Shown in pieces: positions 26,438 to 36,523 of a stretch of 64,000 nucleotides of DNA. The translations under genes and the position numbers were made by a program. Source of the DNA: Pseudomonas sp. CROZ-RG-20F-R04-15 (GTDB lineage Bacteria > Pseudomonadota > Gammaproteobacteria > Pseudomonadales > Pseudomonadaceae); assembly GCF_022662375.1 (NCBI RefSeq), contig NZ_JAKNQL010000001.1, positions 434,001-498,000 of the forward strand, written 5' to 3'. Under the pieces are notes generated by a model. It was not told the origin of the DNA and made no database searches. It was given only the letters and a program-made list of their open reading frames with translations. Each line of letters begins with the position of its first letter. Positions within the stretch are counted from its first letter, which is position 1.

Positions 26438-27715
26438 GTGGACGATTACCAGCAGACGATACGCATGTTGTCCGACCGCATTGTGCTGGCGCAGACGCCG
26501 ATCCGTGTGCTCGACGCGGTCAAGTGGGACGACAACATCCGCAAGGGCTTCCTCAAGGCCAAAGGCAAGGAAATGCCGGCGGTGGATCGCGACTATTACC
26601 TCAATCGGCCGCTGAGTTTCGATTCGAGCAAGGTCAAACTGGAATTCCAGAACATCGAGCGCGACATCACCCGCCAACTCGGCCAGTTCAACCCGGTCGG
26701 GCAGATCATGCGGCGCATGTGCAAGGAATACCGCATGGTGGTGCGCATGCTCGAAGCGCGCGGGACCGAGGATTTCGGCCTGATCTCGCAAGAGCTGTAC
26801 GGCGCCGCATCCGATGCTTTCCACGCGGGTGACCCGACGCTGGCCGATCTCGGCCTGATGATGTCCGACTACCTCAACAACATCGACGGCCGTGGCGACC
26901 TGAAGGACGAGCCGAAAATCCTCACCGCCAAGGACGCCGTACACCTGCTGCAAACCCGCCTGAACAAGGTGTTTGGCGAGGCCGAGGAAACCATTCGCGT
27001 GTTCGAGTCCGACGGTATCGTTGCCGACGCGGCGGCGGGCGCGGATTACATCAAGATCCGCACCGACGCGATGTTCAACGACCGCGACGTGCGCGCGCTG
27101 GAGGTTCACGAAGGTCTGGTGCATGTCGGCACCACACTCAACGGTCTCAATCAGCCGATCTGCACCTTCCTGTCCAAAGGCCCACCGTCGTCAACGGTGA
27201 CCCAGGAAGGCCTGGCGATCCTGATGGAAATCATCACCTTCGCCTCCTACCCAAGCCGTCTGCGCAAACTGACCAACCGCACCCGCGCCATTCACATGGT
27301 CGAGGAGGGCGCGGACTTCCTGCAGGTGTTCGAGTTCTTCCGCGAGCAGGGTTTTGAAATGGCGGAAAGTTACGGCAACGCCAGTCGCGTTTTCCGTGGA
27401 TCGACGCCGACCGGTCTGCCATTTACCAAAGACTTGTCCTACCTCAAGGGCTTTATCATGGTTTACAACTACATTCAGTTGGCCGTGCGTAAGGGCAAGC
27501 TTGAGCAGATCCCGCTGTTGTTCTGCGGCAAGACCACGCTGGAAGACATGCGTACCTTGCGCCAGTTGGTGGATGAAGGGCTGGTGGTGCCGCCGAAGTA
27601 TCTGCCGGACCAGTTCCGCGATTTGAATGCGTTGTCGGCGTGGATGTGCTTCTCCAACTTCCTCAATCACTTGAGCCTGGACCGGATCGAAGCGGATTAC
27701 TCCAACATCCTGTAA
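26438..27715 (+). CDS. DUF1704 / QEGLA-motif protein, predicted zinc metalloprotease
   Basis: A 425-residue cytoplasmic-looking protein of the DUF1704 group, usually labelled flavohemoglobin expression-modulating QEGLA motif protein. A GTG start at 26438 is preceded by AGGAG. Key residues are an HExxxH motif, His224-Glu225-x3-His229 in EVHEGLVHVGT, and the name-giving TQEGLA with Glu257 about 28 residues later. That is the arrangement of zinc ligands in the eukaryotic MATCAP tubulin carboxypeptidases, which carry the same domain. I infer a zinc-dependent peptidase here; substrate unknown. No signal peptide or membrane span is visible. It follows a lipoprotein gene in a likely operon. Confidence 0.82.
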   Translation: MDDYQQTIRMLSDRIVLAQTPIRVLDAVKWDDNIRKGFLKAKGKEMPAVDRDYYLNRPLSFDSSKVKLEFQNIERDITRQLGQFNPVGQIMRRMCKEYRMVVRMLEARGTEDFGLISQELYGAASDAFHAGDPTLADLGLMMSDYLNNIDGRGDLKDEPKILTAKDAVHLLQTRLNKVFGEAEETIRVFESDGIVADAAAGADYIKIRTDAMFNDRDVRALEVHEGLVHVGTTLNGLNQPICTFLSKGPPSSTVTQEGLAILMEIITFASYPSRLRKLTNRTRAIHMVEEGADFLQVFEFFREQGFEMAESYGNASRVFRGSTPTGLPFTKDLSYLKGFIMVYNYIQLAVRKGKLEQIPLLFCGKTTLEDMRTLRQLVDEGLVVPPKYLPDQFRDLNALSAWMCFSNFLNHLSLDRIEADYSNIL

Positions 27716-27722
27716 TGCCACA

Positions 27723-27829
27723 CCGATCGTTCCCATGCTCTGCGTGGGAATGCCGCCATGGACGCTCTGCGTCCACTGTGACGCAGAGCGTCACGGTATG
27801 CATTCCCACGCGGAGCGTGGGAACGATCT
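27723..27829. repeat. Palindromic element bounded by CGTTCCCACGC-type ends
   Basis: An element of about 105 bases with terminal inverted repeats (GATCGTTCCCATGCTCTGCG against CGCGGAGCGTGGGAACGATC) and an inner inverted pair (GACGCTCTGCGTC with GACGCAGAGCGTC). A second copy lies at about 58477-58587. It has no coding capacity, and its size fits a REP doublet or a small non-autonomous mobile repeat. Confidence 0.85.
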
Positions 27830-27867
27830 CACTGTATTCCAACCTGATTTCTGCGAGGTTTCACCGG

Positions 27868-28773
27868 ATGAGAATCCTCGGCATCTTCTGCCTGCTCCTG
27901 ACCCTCAGCGGTTGCAGCTCTTTGTTGTTCTACCCCGAACCGGGCCAGATCTTCACCCCGGAAAAAGCCAGACTCGAATACCGCACCGTCACGCTGGTCA
28001 CGGCCGACGGCCTCAAACTCAACGCCTGGTGGCTGCCGGCCAAACCCGGTGTCGAAGTCAAAGGCACCGTCCTGCACCTGCACGGTAACGGCGGCAATCT
28101 GCCGATGCATTTGGGCGGTAGTTGGTGGCTGCCGAAAAATGGCTATCAAGTGCTGCTGGTGGACTATCGCGGTTATGGCTTGTCCGAGGGCGAGCCGAGT
28201 TTGCCGGCGATCTATCAGGACATCGACGCCGCATTCGCCTGGCTCGACAAGGCGTCAGAGGTCAAAGGCAAACCGCTGATCCTGCTCGGCCAAAGCCTCG
28301 GCGGTTCGATGGCGGTGCATTGGCTGGTGCAGCATCCCGAGCGGCAAAAACAGCTGAAAGCGCTGGTCCTCGACGGCGTGCCCGCGAGCTATCGCAGCGT
28401 CGGCCAATACGCGCTCAGCACTTCGTGGCTGACCTGGCCATTTCAGGTGCCGTTGTCGTGGCTGGTGCCGGACAGCGACAGCGCGATCAACTCGATGCCG
28501 CAACTCAACGGCGTGCCGAAACTGATTTTCCACAGCATCGATGATCCGCTGGTACCGCTTTCCAACGGCATCCGTCTGTATCAAGCTGCGCCGCCACCGC
28601 GCGTGCTGCAACTTACTCGCGGCGGTCATGTGCAGACCTTTGGCGACCCGGTGTGGCGCCAGGTAATGCTGCGCTACCTCGACGATCCCGAGCATTTCAA
28701 CGGCCTGCGCCGCCTCGGTGAAATCCCCAATTACCCGACACCCCCGAATTCTGAAGACGAGAGTCCGCAATGA
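27868..28773 (+). CDS. Alpha/beta hydrolase lipoprotein
   Basis: A 301-residue protein. The start at ATG 27868 gives a lipoprotein signal (MRILGIFCLLLTLSGCSS, lipobox LSGC). The mature part is an alpha/beta hydrolase of the BEM46/YfhR-like type: oxyanion region HLHGNGGN, YRGYGLSEGEPS, nucleophile elbow LLGQSLGGSMA with Ser, an acid in FHSIDDPLVP and catalytic His in RGGHVQTF. A longer frame extends into the palindromic repeat upstream and is not real. The next gene overlaps its stop (ATGA). Substrate unknown; probably outer- or inner-membrane tethered facing the periplasm. Confidence 0.87.
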   Translation: MRILGIFCLLLTLSGCSSLLFYPEPGQIFTPEKARLEYRTVTLVTADGLKLNAWWLPAKPGVEVKGTVLHLHGNGGNLPMHLGGSWWLPKNGYQVLLVDYRGYGLSEGEPSLPAIYQDIDAAFAWLDKASEVKGKPLILLGQSLGGSMAVHWLVQHPERQKQLKALVLDGVPASYRSVGQYALSTSWLTWPFQVPLSWLVPDSDSAINSMPQLNGVPKLIFHSIDDPLVPLSNGIRLYQAAPPPRVLQLTRGGHVQTFGDPVWRQVMLRYLDDPEHFNGLRRLGEIPNYPTPPNSEDESPQ

Positions 28774-29099
28774 GTGAAGAACGTAACGCCATCCCGCTGA
28801 TCATCACCGGTATCTGCAGCATCCTCGGCACCGTCGGGGCGCTGTGGTACTACGGCTACCTGCATTTCGCCAAACCCGAGGATGCGTTGCTGCTCAACGA
28901 ATTCACCATGCTCAAGACCGTGCCGGGTGAGGATTACAAAGTCTCGCTGGACCCCGCGCCGCAAGTGGCGCAATGCATTGATGGCGTGCTGGTGTTGTTC
29001 GATACCGAGCAGAAAGGTTTGACCGGTGTACTGATCAACGCACAGAAAAAGGCTGTGCGCTGCATGGGCGAAGAGACCCCGCAGAAGCTTGAGCAGTGA
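28770..29099 (+). CDS. Small single-span membrane protein, unknown function
   Basis: A 109-residue protein with one hydrophobic span near residues 8-28 (IPLIITGICSILGTVGALWYYGYL) and a soluble C-terminal domain with two cysteines (VAQCIDGVLVLFD, KKAVRCMGEE). The ATG overlaps the stop of the hydrolase gene, so they are co-translated. I do not recognise the family. Confidence 0.75.
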   Translation: MSEERNAIPLIITGICSILGTVGALWYYGYLHFAKPEDALLLNEFTMLKTVPGEDYKVSLDPAPQVAQCIDGVLVLFDTEQKGLTGVLINAQKKAVRCMGEETPQKLEQ

Positions 29100-29110
29100 T
29101 TCTGCAGGAC

Positions 29111-29382
29111 CAGCCCTCACCCTAACCCTCTCCCAGAGGGAGAGGGGACTGACCGAGTTGTCTTTCGCTATACACCGACTTGATCCATTGAGTCGAAAAC
29201 AAATTCTGAAAGCACCATAAATCGGCCCCCTCTCCCTTGGGAGAGGGCCGGGGTGAGGGGGGACTGACCGAGGTGTTCTTTCGAGTTGCGCCGACCTGAT
29301 CCATCGCGTCGAGCACAAATTCTGAAAGCGCCATAAATCGGCTCCCTCTCCCTCGGGAGAGGGCTGGGGTGAGGGGCTGCGG
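29111..29382. repeat. Three CCCTCTCCC-type palindromes in tandem
   Basis: Palindromes at about 29113-29148, 29226-29258 and 29341-29374 are spaced about 115 bases apart. The intervening units are similar to each other: GACTGACCGAGKTGTYYTTTC followed later by AAATTCTGAAAGC and CATAAATCGGC. The spacer shares GACCGAGGTGT with the copy near 21.77 kb, so spacer and palindrome spread together. No gene is supported here. Confidence 0.8.
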
Positions 29383-29396
29383 TTTCAGCCGTCATG

Positions 29397-29431
29397 AAAA
29401 AGCCCCGCCTGATCACTCAGGCGGGGCTTTT
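29397..29431. terminator. Strong bidirectional terminator
   Basis: AAAAGCCCCGCCTG-ATCACT-CAGGCGGGGCTTTT: a stem of at least ten GC-rich pairs flanked by A and T runs on both sides. It ends the minus-strand lptF transcript and can stop transcription from the plus strand. Confidence 0.93.
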
Positions 29432-29448
29432 GCGTTACAGCGTGCGGC

Positions 29449-30237
29449 TTAGTTCGAGCTCATCGCCGAACGTGGCATCACTGGCTGGTTGTCGTTGGAA
29501 ATGGTCACTTCCACACGACGGTTCATCGCACGGCCGGAGACGCTGCCGTTCTCGGCAACCGGGTACTCCTTGCCGTAGCCCTGAGTGACGATGCGCGCTG
29601 GGTCAACGCCCATTTTCACCAGTGCGGTGCGCACGGAGTTGGCGCGGCGCTCGGACAGCGACTGGTTGTGGCTGGCAGAACCGGTGCTGTCGGTGTAACC
29701 CTCGACGATCACTTTGCGATCCGGGTTTTCCTGGAGGAATTGCGCCAGTTTGTTGATGTTCACCAGGCCGCTGGATTTCAGGTCGGCACGGTCGGTGGCG
29801 AACAGCACGTCGCCGAAGGTCACCAGCGTACCGCGATCGGTCTGCTTGGCGTTCAGGCTGTCCTGCAGCTGTTTGATCTGCTGATCACGGGCATCCAGAC
29901 GCGCCTGGGCACGTTGTGCTGCAGCGTTCTTCAGATTGTTTTCAGCGGTGCGCAGGGCGATGGTCTGCTTGGCCACTTCGACACGCTGGTTGGTCAGGTA
30001 CGCCAGTTGGTCAACCTTGGCCGCGTCTTGCTTGTCCAGATAAGCCTTGTCGGCCTTGTCCAGGTAATCACTGGCGTCTTTGGTTTCCAGTGCCGCGACT
30101 TTGCTTGCCTGTGGGTTGGCCTGCAGGCCGGCGTAGTTGGTGCGCGCGTTTTCCAGGTTCGGGTTAGGCGGGGTGGAGCAGGCAGCCAGAGCGACGCTTG
30201 CGGCCAGAAGAGCTGGGATCATCAGTTGCTTACGCAT
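29449..30237 (-). CDS. lptF: OmpA-family lipoprotein LptF (lipotoxin F-like)
   Basis: A 262-residue outer-membrane lipoprotein. The signal peptide MRKQLMIPALLAASVALAAC ends in a lipobox (LAAC). A DUF4398-type helical region with coiled-coil character follows (about 25-130). A C-terminal OmpA peptidoglycan-binding domain begins at LFATDRADLKSSGL, with VEGYTDSTGSASHNQSLSERRANSVRTAL as the core. AAAGGA precedes the start. In P. aeruginosa the orthologue is AlgU-dependent and abundant in the outer membrane. It is downstream of, and probably co-transcribed with, the DUF4398 lipoprotein at 30293-30697. Confidence 0.9.
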   Translation of the reverse strand: MRKQLMIPALLAASVALAACSTPPNPNLENARTNYAGLQANPQASKVAALETKDASDYLDKADKAYLDKQDAAKVDQLAYLTNQRVEVAKQTIALRTAENNLKNAAAQRAQARLDARDQQIKQLQDSLNAKQTDRGTLVTFGDVLFATDRADLKSSGLVNINKLAQFLQENPDRKVIVEGYTDSTGSASHNQSLSERRANSVRTALVKMGVDPARIVTQGYGKEYPVAENGSVSGRAMNRRVEVTISNDNQPVMPRSAMSSN

Positions 30238-30292
30238 AATTTGTCGTCCTTTCTATCTATAAAAGTTTCAGCTTTGCGATCGGGATGCGCGC

Positions 30293-30697
30293 TTACTGCA
30301 CGGTGCGCTGACTTTCCTGACGCAGTTCCTGAACACCTTTCTGGGAATCCTTCACGGCTTGTTCAGCCTTGGCGGCCTGGGCTTTGCGTTCGGCGACGCG
30401 AGCGTCCCACTCGGCTTGCTCGGACAGGGTGCGCGCTTCGTCATACTTCTTGTCGTGCATGGCGATTTCGGCTTGTTTCAGTTTGTCCTGCGCTTGCTTC
30501 ATCTCAACGGCAGCGAATTCGGTACCGCCGGCGCTGACTGCGCTGTTCACTGCCGATTGAGTCACGGCGTATTGCTCGGTCGGCGGGTTACCGGCGCAAC
30601 CGGCCAGTACGAAGCTGGTGCCGATGGCCAGAGCGGCCAGTTTCAGACCGCGCAAGTGTGCAAATGTGGTTTGGTTTTTCATGGTCTTCAACTCCAT
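30293..30697 (-). CDS. DUF4398-type lipoprotein
   Basis: A 134-residue lipoprotein: the N-region and LAALAIGTSFVLAGC form the signal, with lipobox LAGC. The mature protein is almost entirely helical (VEMKQAQDKLKQAEIAMHDKKYDEARTLSEQAEWDARVAERKA), resembling the N-terminal part of LptF. I take the ATG at 30697 because AGGAG lies seven bases before it; the ATG at 30682 is an alternative. A longer frame to 30727 has no ribosome site. The pair with lptF probably forms one envelope-stress operon. Confidence 0.87.
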   Translation of the reverse strand: MELKTMKNQTTFAHLRGLKLAALAIGTSFVLAGCAGNPPTEQYAVTQSAVNSAVSAGGTEFAAVEMKQAQDKLKQAEIAMHDKKYDEARTLSEQAEWDARVAERKAQAAKAEQAVKDSQKGVQELRQESQRTVQ

Positions 30698-30799
30698 TAG
30701 GCATCTCCTGAAAACAACTGAATCCATCCTGGTCGAGGAGCCGCAAGCGACGTGTGAAAGCGCGTTTTTGAAACGCTCGTTCCAGGCGTGGTTACAGGT

Positions 30800-30827
30800 T
30801 CCGACCGGCGGGATTTTTCAAAAGTTC
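30800..30827 (-). promoter_or_regulatory. Candidate AlgU (sigma-22/RpoE-type) promoter
   Basis: On the minus strand GAACTT (30827-30822) is followed by 17 bases and TCGGA (30804-30800), close to the AlgU consensus GAACTT-N16/17-TCTGA. It lies about 100 bases upstream of the DUF4398 lipoprotein start, in front of lptF, whose P. aeruginosa counterpart is AlgU-dependent. Confidence 0.7.
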
Positions 30828-30967
30828 AGAAAAGATGGCCTATCGCCAAAAAAAACTTTGACCGAATGGACAAGGCTCTAAAGCGGGAACTTTGGCGGGA
30901 TGGAGCGGTACGCGCGGGCGTTCTCAATACTGGAAAAACGTCGATCTGGAGGCAGAAATGCAGTCAA

Positions 30968-31059
30968 TGTGGGAGCGAGCCTGCTCGCGAAAGCGGTGTG
31001 CCAGTCACCATCAATGTCGACTGATATACCGCTTTCGCGAGCAGGCTCGCTCCCACAGT
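30968..31059. repeat. REP inverted pair
   Basis: Two facing GGGAGCGAGCCTGCTCGCGA palindromes joined by about 45 bases, between the lipoprotein promoter region and the convergent-side 114-residue gene. Confidence 0.9.
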
Positions 31060-31075
31060 TTTGGACTAGGTTGTG

Positions 31076-31420
31076 TCAGTGTTTTTGTTTGCCGGCAGCC
31101 GCCGACAGGTCATGCAAATGCCGCCGCGACAACGCCAGAAAGCGTGGCGTCGGCCCGACATCCTCATACAACGGATCTCCCTCCTCATCGGTCGCCACCA
31201 CCGTCGAACCCTTCACATACGGCAGGCTCGCTTCGAATTCCTCAAGCGCCGCGCCGATCAGTTCGCCGAGCAGCTCTTCGGCATGCCGCTTGGGATACAT
31301 CTCGGCAATCGCTGCCAGACGCGCAGCGGCTTCAACGTCCAGGTGAATCGTGTAGCCAGTGTCGGTCAGGCGACCCTTGGCGTTTTCTTCCCAATGCTGG
31401 GCGAGTTCACGAATTTTCAT
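31076..31420 (-). CDS. Conserved Pseudomonas hypothetical protein (upstream of ppc)
   Basis: A 114-residue soluble, acidic protein. It has an N-terminal stretch MKIRELAQHWEENAKGRLTDTGYTIHLDVEAAARLAAIAEMYPKR that resembles a ribbon-helix-helix-like start. A charged helix (HAEELLGELIGAALEEFEASLPYVKGS) follows, and the tail is His-rich. Similar proteins have been labelled pilin assembly proteins, but nothing in the sequence supports a pilus role. It is divergent from ppc, separated by about 210 bases. Confidence 0.7.
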   Translation of the reverse strand: MKIRELAQHWEENAKGRLTDTGYTIHLDVEAAARLAAIAEMYPKRHAEELLGELIGAALEEFEASLPYVKGSTVVATDEEGDPLYEDVGPTPRFLALSRRHLHDLSAAAGKQKH

Positions 31421-31633
31421 GATGACCTCATTTCGCGCCTGCTCATGGCAGGCCTGGGTGAGTGTCCGGCAGCGCCGGCGGCAAGCCGTTGTACGGCTTA
31501 CTGTTGAGACTAGCTTTCGCCCGCAAGGTTTAACGTCCCTTCGTCGGCTGCTTGTAAGAAGCGTCGTAGAGCGGCACTCTCTAGGTCATGCACTCGTTTC
31601 TAAGCCGTCCGGATTACTGCTGGGGAATTGCTG

Positions 31634-34264
31634 ATGACCGATATTGATGCACGCTTGCGCGAAGACGTTCACCTGCTCGGAGAGCTGTTGGGCAACACCA
31701 TTCGAGACCAGTACGGCGAGGCTTTCCTCGACAAGATCGAGCAGATTCGCAAGGGCGCCAAGGCCGATCGCCGTGGCTCGATGGACGCCGAACTGAGCGC
31801 CAGCCTCAATCAATTGAGCGAAGACGAATTGCTCCCGGTGGCGCGGGCGTTCAACCAGTTTCTCAACCTGGCGAACATCGCCGAGCAGTATCAGTTGATT
31901 CACCGGCGCGAAGAGTCGCAGCCGGCGCCGTTCGAATCCCGTGTGCTGCCGGAATTGCTCGCGCGTTTGCGCAACGAAGGCCACAGCGCCGAATCGCTGG
32001 CGCGGCAACTGGCGCGGCTGGAAATCGAGCTGGTGCTGACCGCGCACCCGACCGAAGTGGCGCGGCGCACGCTGATCCAGAAATACGATGCGATCGCCGG
32101 GCAGCTCGCCGCGCAGGATCATCGCGACCTGACCAGCGCCGAACGTGAACAGATTCAGAACACCCTGCAACGGCTGATCGCCGAAGCTTGGCACACCGAA
32201 GAAATCCGCCGCACACGACCGACGCCGGTCGATGAAGCCAAGTGGGGTTTCGCGGTGATTGAACACTCGCTGTGGCAGGCGATTCCCAACCATATGCGCA
32301 AGGCCGACAAGGCGTTGCATGAAGCGACCGGCCTGCGTCTGCCACTGGAAGCGGCGCCAATTCGCTTCGCGTCGTGGATGGGCGGCGACCGTGACGGCAA
32401 CCCCAACGTCACCGCTGCGGTGACCCGCGAAGTGCTGCTGCTGGCGCGCTGGATGGCTGCCGATCTGTACCTGCGCGATGTCGATCACCTCGCCGCCGAA
32501 CTGTCGATGCAGCAGGCCAGCGATGCGCTCAAGGCCAAGGCTGGCGACAGCGCTGAACCATACCGTGCGGTGCTCAAGCAATTGCGCGAACGTCTGCGCG
32601 CGACGCGCAACTGGGCACACGCCGCGCTGACTGCGCCAACCCCGGCGCCGGCCGATGTGCTGCACAACAACCGCGATCTGCTCGATCCGCTGGAGTTGTG
32701 TTTCAACTCGCTGCACGAATGCGGCATGGGCGTGATTGCTGACGGCCCATTGCTCGATTGCCTGCGGCGCGCGGTGACCTTCGGCCTGTTCCTCGTGCGC
32801 CTCGATGTGCGTCAGGACTCCTCGCGCCACAGCTCGGCGATGACCGAAATCACCGATTACCTCGGTCTTGGTCGCTACGAAGACTGGGACGAAGAGCAAC
32901 GCATCAGCTTCCTGACCCGCGAACTGAGCAATCGCCGACCACTGCTGCCGGCGCATTTCAAACCGTCGGCCGACACCGCCGAAGTGCTCAACACCTGCAA
33001 GGAAATCGCCGCCGCACCGGGCGCTTCGCTTGGTTCCTACGTGATCTCCATGGCCGGTGCTGCTTCCGATGTGCTCGCCGTGCAACTGCTGCTCAAAGAG
33101 TCCGGCGTGCTGCGGCCTATGCGCGTGGTGCCGCTGTTCGAAACCCTCGCCGACCTCGACAACGCCGGGCCGGTGATGGAGCGGCTGTTACTGTTGCCGG
33201 GTTACCGCGCACGGCTGCAAGGCCCGCAGGAAGTGATGATCGGCTATTCCGATTCGGCCAAGGACGCCGGCACCACGGCGGCGGCCTGGGCGCAATATCG
33301 TGCGCAGGAACGCTTGGTGGAAATCTGCCGCGAGCAGCAAGTCGAACTGCTGCTATTCCACGGCCGCGGCGGCACTGTGGGCCGTGGCGGTGGCCCGGCG
33401 CACGCGGCGATTCTGTCGCAGCCACCGGGTTCGGTGGCGGGGCGCTTCCGCACCACCGAGCAGGGGGAAATGATTCGCTTCAAATTCGGTCTGCCGGACA
33501 TCGCCGAGCAAAACCTCAATCTGTATCTGGCGGCGGTGCTTGAGGCGACATTGCTGCCGCCTCCACCGCCAACGCCCGAATGGCGTCACCTGATGGATGA
33601 ATTGGCGGCTGATGGTGTCAGCGCTTATCGCCAGGTGGTGCGGGAAAACCCGCAATTCGTCGAGTATTTCCGTCAGTCCACGCCCGAACAGGAATTGGGT
33701 CGTTTGCCGCTCGGTAGTCGCCCGGCCAAACGCCGCGCCGGCGGCATCGAAAGTCTGCGGGCGATTCCGTGGATCTTCGGCTGGACGCAAACGCGATTGA
33801 TGTTGCCAGCGTGGCTCGGATGGGAATCGGCGCTGAGCAAAGCATTGGAACGCGGCGAAGGCGAACTGCTCGGGCAGATGCGTGAGCAATGGCCGTTCTT
33901 CCGCACCCGTATCGACATGCTGGAAATGGTCCTGGCCAAGGCTGACGCGGATATCGCCCTGTCCTACGATCAGCGTCTGGTCGAGCCGGACTTGCTGCCG
34001 TTGGGCGCGCAGTTACGCGACCTATTGTCGCAGGCGTGCACGGTGGTGCTCGGCCTGACTGGCCAGTCGCAGCTGCTGGCACATAGCCCGGACACCCTTG
34101 AATTCATCCGCTTGCGCAACACCTACCTCGACCCGCTGCATCTATTGCAGGCCGAACTGCTGGCCCGCTCGCGGCAGCAGGATGTCGAGCAGGGCAGCCC
34201 GGTGGAACAGGCGTTGCTGGTGTCTGTGGCGGGGATTGCCGCCGGTTTGCGAAATACCGGCTAA
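31634..34264 (+). CDS. ppc: Phosphoenolpyruvate carboxylase
   Basis: An 876-residue enzyme, the usual length. The catalytic His lies in [12 protein letters not shown] (about residue 138). [31 protein letters not shown] (read [17 protein letters not shown] here) and the Gly-rich [14 protein letters not shown] loop are all present. It converts PEP and bicarbonate to oxaloacetate, refilling the TCA cycle. GGGGA precedes the ATG at 31634; an in-frame TTG six bases earlier is less likely. It is followed by adk after a 300-base gap. Confidence 0.97.
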   Translation: MTDIDARLREDVHLLGELLGNTIRDQYGEAFLDKIEQIRKGAKADRRGSMDAELSASLNQLSEDELLPVARAFNQFLNLANIAEQYQLIHRREESQPAPFESRVLPELLARLRNEGHSAESLARQLARLEIELVLTAHPTEVARRTLIQKYDAIAGQLAAQDHRDLTSAEREQIQNTLQRLIAEAWHTEEIRRTRPTPVDEAKWGFAVIEHSLWQAIPNHMRKADKALHEATGLRLPLEAAPIRFASWMGGDRDGNPNVTAAVTREVLLLARWMAADLYLRDVDHLAAELSMQQASDALKAKAGDSAEPYRAVLKQLRERLRATRNWAHAALTAPTPAPADVLHNNRDLLDPLELCFNSLHECGMGVIADGPLLDCLRRAVTFGLFLVRLDVRQDSSRHSSAMTEITDYLGLGRYEDWDEEQRISFLTRELSNRRPLLPAHFKPSADTAEVLNTCKEIAAAPGASLGSYVISMAGAASDVLAVQLLLKESGVLRPMRVVPLFETLADLDNAGPVMERLLLLPGYRARLQGPQEVMIGYSDSAKDAGTTAAAWAQYRAQERLVEICREQQVELLLFHGRGGTVGRGGGPAHAAILSQPPGSVAGRFRTTEQGEMIRFKFGLPDIAEQNLNLYLAAVLEATLLPPPPPTPEWRHLMDELAADGVSAYRQVVRENPQFVEYFRQSTPEQELGRLPLGSRPAKRRAGGIESLRAIPWIFGWTQTRLMLPAWLGWESALSKALERGEGELLGQMREQWPFFRTRIDMLEMVLAKADADIALSYDQRLVEPDLLPLGAQLRDLLSQACTVVLGLTGQSQLLAHSPDTLEFIRLRNTYLDPLHLLQAELLARSRQQDVEQGSPVEQALLVSVAGIAAGLRNTG

Positions 34265-35212
<948 letters not shown>

Positions 35213-35236
35213 AAAGTCTGATCGGCTGCATCATCC

Positions 35237-35256
35237 ACGGCCCGCTTGCGGGCCGT
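35237..35256 (+). terminator. Hairpin after adk
   Basis: ACGGCCCGC-TT-GCGGGCCGT is a nine-pair stem about 25 bases past adk, followed by AGTTGTTTAT, a weak T tract. It probably terminates adk before tsaB. Confidence 0.75.
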
Positions 35257-35305
35257 AGTTGTTTATACTGGCGCACTTTTCCCCACCCCTGTTTTGGAAA
35301 CATCG

Positions 35306-35980
35306 ATGAGCACCTTGCTGGCCCTGGACACCGCGACTGAAGCTTGCTCCGTTGCCTTGCTGCATGACGGCAAGGTCACGAGCCATTACGAGGTGATCCC
35401 GCGCCTGCACGCGCAGAAGCTGCTGCCGATGATCCAGCAACTGCTGGCCGACGCTGGCACCACGTTGCAAGCGGTCGATGCGATTGCCTTCGGTCGCGGA
35501 CCGGGCGCATTTACCGGTGTGCGGATTGCCATTGGTGTGGTGCAGGGGCTGGCGTTCGCGCTGGATCGTCCAGTGCTGCCGGTGTCCAACCTGGCGGTGC
35601 TGGCGCAGCGAGCCTTTCGTGAACACGGCGTGAGCCAGGTCGCAGCGGCCATCGATGCGCGGATGGATGAAGTGTATTGGGGCTGCTACCGAGAAACGGC
35701 AGGGGAGATGCGACTGGTCGGTGCCGAAGCGGTGTTGCCGCCGGAAGTCGCGGCGCTGCCGGCTGATGCCAGTGGCGAGTGGTTCGGTGCTGGCACCGGT
35801 TGGGGCTATGCCGAGCGCATCGCGGTCAATCTCAGCGGCTCCGACGCCGGCATGCTGCCCCACGCCGAAGACCTGCTGACCCTGGCGCGTTTTGCCTGGG
35901 AGCGCGGCGAGTCGATCCCGGCGGATGATGCACAACCGGTTTACCTGCGCGATAAAGTCGCCACCCCGAAAGCCCGCTGA
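35306..35980 (+). CDS. tsaB: tRNA threonylcarbamoyladenosine biosynthesis protein TsaB
   Basis: A 224-residue ASKHA-fold protein of the YeaZ/TsaB group. MSTLLALDTATEACSVALLHDGK is the N-terminal phosphate-like loop, and IAFGRGPGAFTGVRIAIGVVQGLAFA is the family signature. It is a non-catalytic partner of TsaD and TsaE in making t6A37 of ANN-decoding tRNAs. The ATG at 35306 gives the family start; the open frame extends 20 residues further upstream into the terminator region and is rejected. TcdA at 57.7 kb acts later in the same tRNA modification. Confidence 0.93.
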   Translation: MSTLLALDTATEACSVALLHDGKVTSHYEVIPRLHAQKLLPMIQQLLADAGTTLQAVDAIAFGRGPGAFTGVRIAIGVVQGLAFALDRPVLPVSNLAVLAQRAFREHGVSQVAAAIDARMDEVYWGCYRETAGEMRLVGAEAVLPPEVAALPADASGEWFGAGTGWGYAERIAVNLSGSDAGMLPHAEDLLTLARFAWERGESIPADDAQPVYLRDKVATPKAR

Positions 35981-36001
35981 TTCACTCGATACCGAGTTGC
36001 T

Positions 36002-36069
36002 CCCTTCGCGAGCAGGCTCGCTCCCACAGGTACAGCGCTGTACTTGTGGGAGCGAGCCTGCTCGCGAAT
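36002..36069. repeat. REP inverted pair
   Basis: Two facing palindromes with a loop of only about 18 bases that is itself palindromic (TACAGCGCTGTA). Located after tsaB. Confidence 0.9.
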
Positions 36070-36214
36070 AGCTTTCTGCCGACAACACCAATCGTCAGTT
36101 TGTAACCCCTCGCTTTAAACCTTTTGCGCTTTATGTGTTCTAGTTATCACTCGGCGGTTTGCTAAGTCGGTCAAGTGCCGCTAAATTGCCATCATCGATA
36201 CCGAGCATGAAATT

Positions 36215-36523
36215 ATGCGTATAGACGGCCTTTCCTCTCAGTCCTACCCCATCAAGCGCAAGCCTCGCAAAGGCAACGTGGCGCTGGATGAATCCGTCGA
36301 CGATATCGACGGCGAGCTGGAATTCCCGACTGAAGAGCAATTGGCCGCCCGCGCTGCCAAAGCCTCGGCCCAACGCCTGAGCAATCTGCCCGCCCGTCAA
36401 CAAGACATGATTTACCACCGTGCGATGAAAAAAAGCGTAGCCATGGCCCTGGCCAGCTACCTGAGCACTGCCGGTTTTGTCGATTGGGATGCAGACGTGC
36501 TGGGCCTCGATCTGTACATCTGA
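36215..36523 (+). CDS. Conserved small hypothetical protein
   Basis: A 102-residue charged, soluble protein starting MRIDGLSSQSYPIKRKPRKGN, with an acidic middle and a C-terminal helix (MKKSVAMALASYLSTAGFVDWDADVLGLDLYI). No recognised domain. Its stop overlaps the ATG of the next gene by one base, so the two are coupled. The weakly structured N-terminus and Pseudomonas-specific feel make function unguessable. Confidence 0.75.
   Translation: MRIDGLSSQSYPIKRKPRKGNVALDESVDDIDGELEFPTEEQLAARAAKASAQRLSNLPARQQDMIYHRAMKKSVAMALASYLSTAGFVDWDADVLGLDLYI

Noticed and set aside
31601..31633. TTG start for ppc at 31628
   Set aside because: The ATG at 31634 has better ribosome-site spacing and matches the usual N-terminus.
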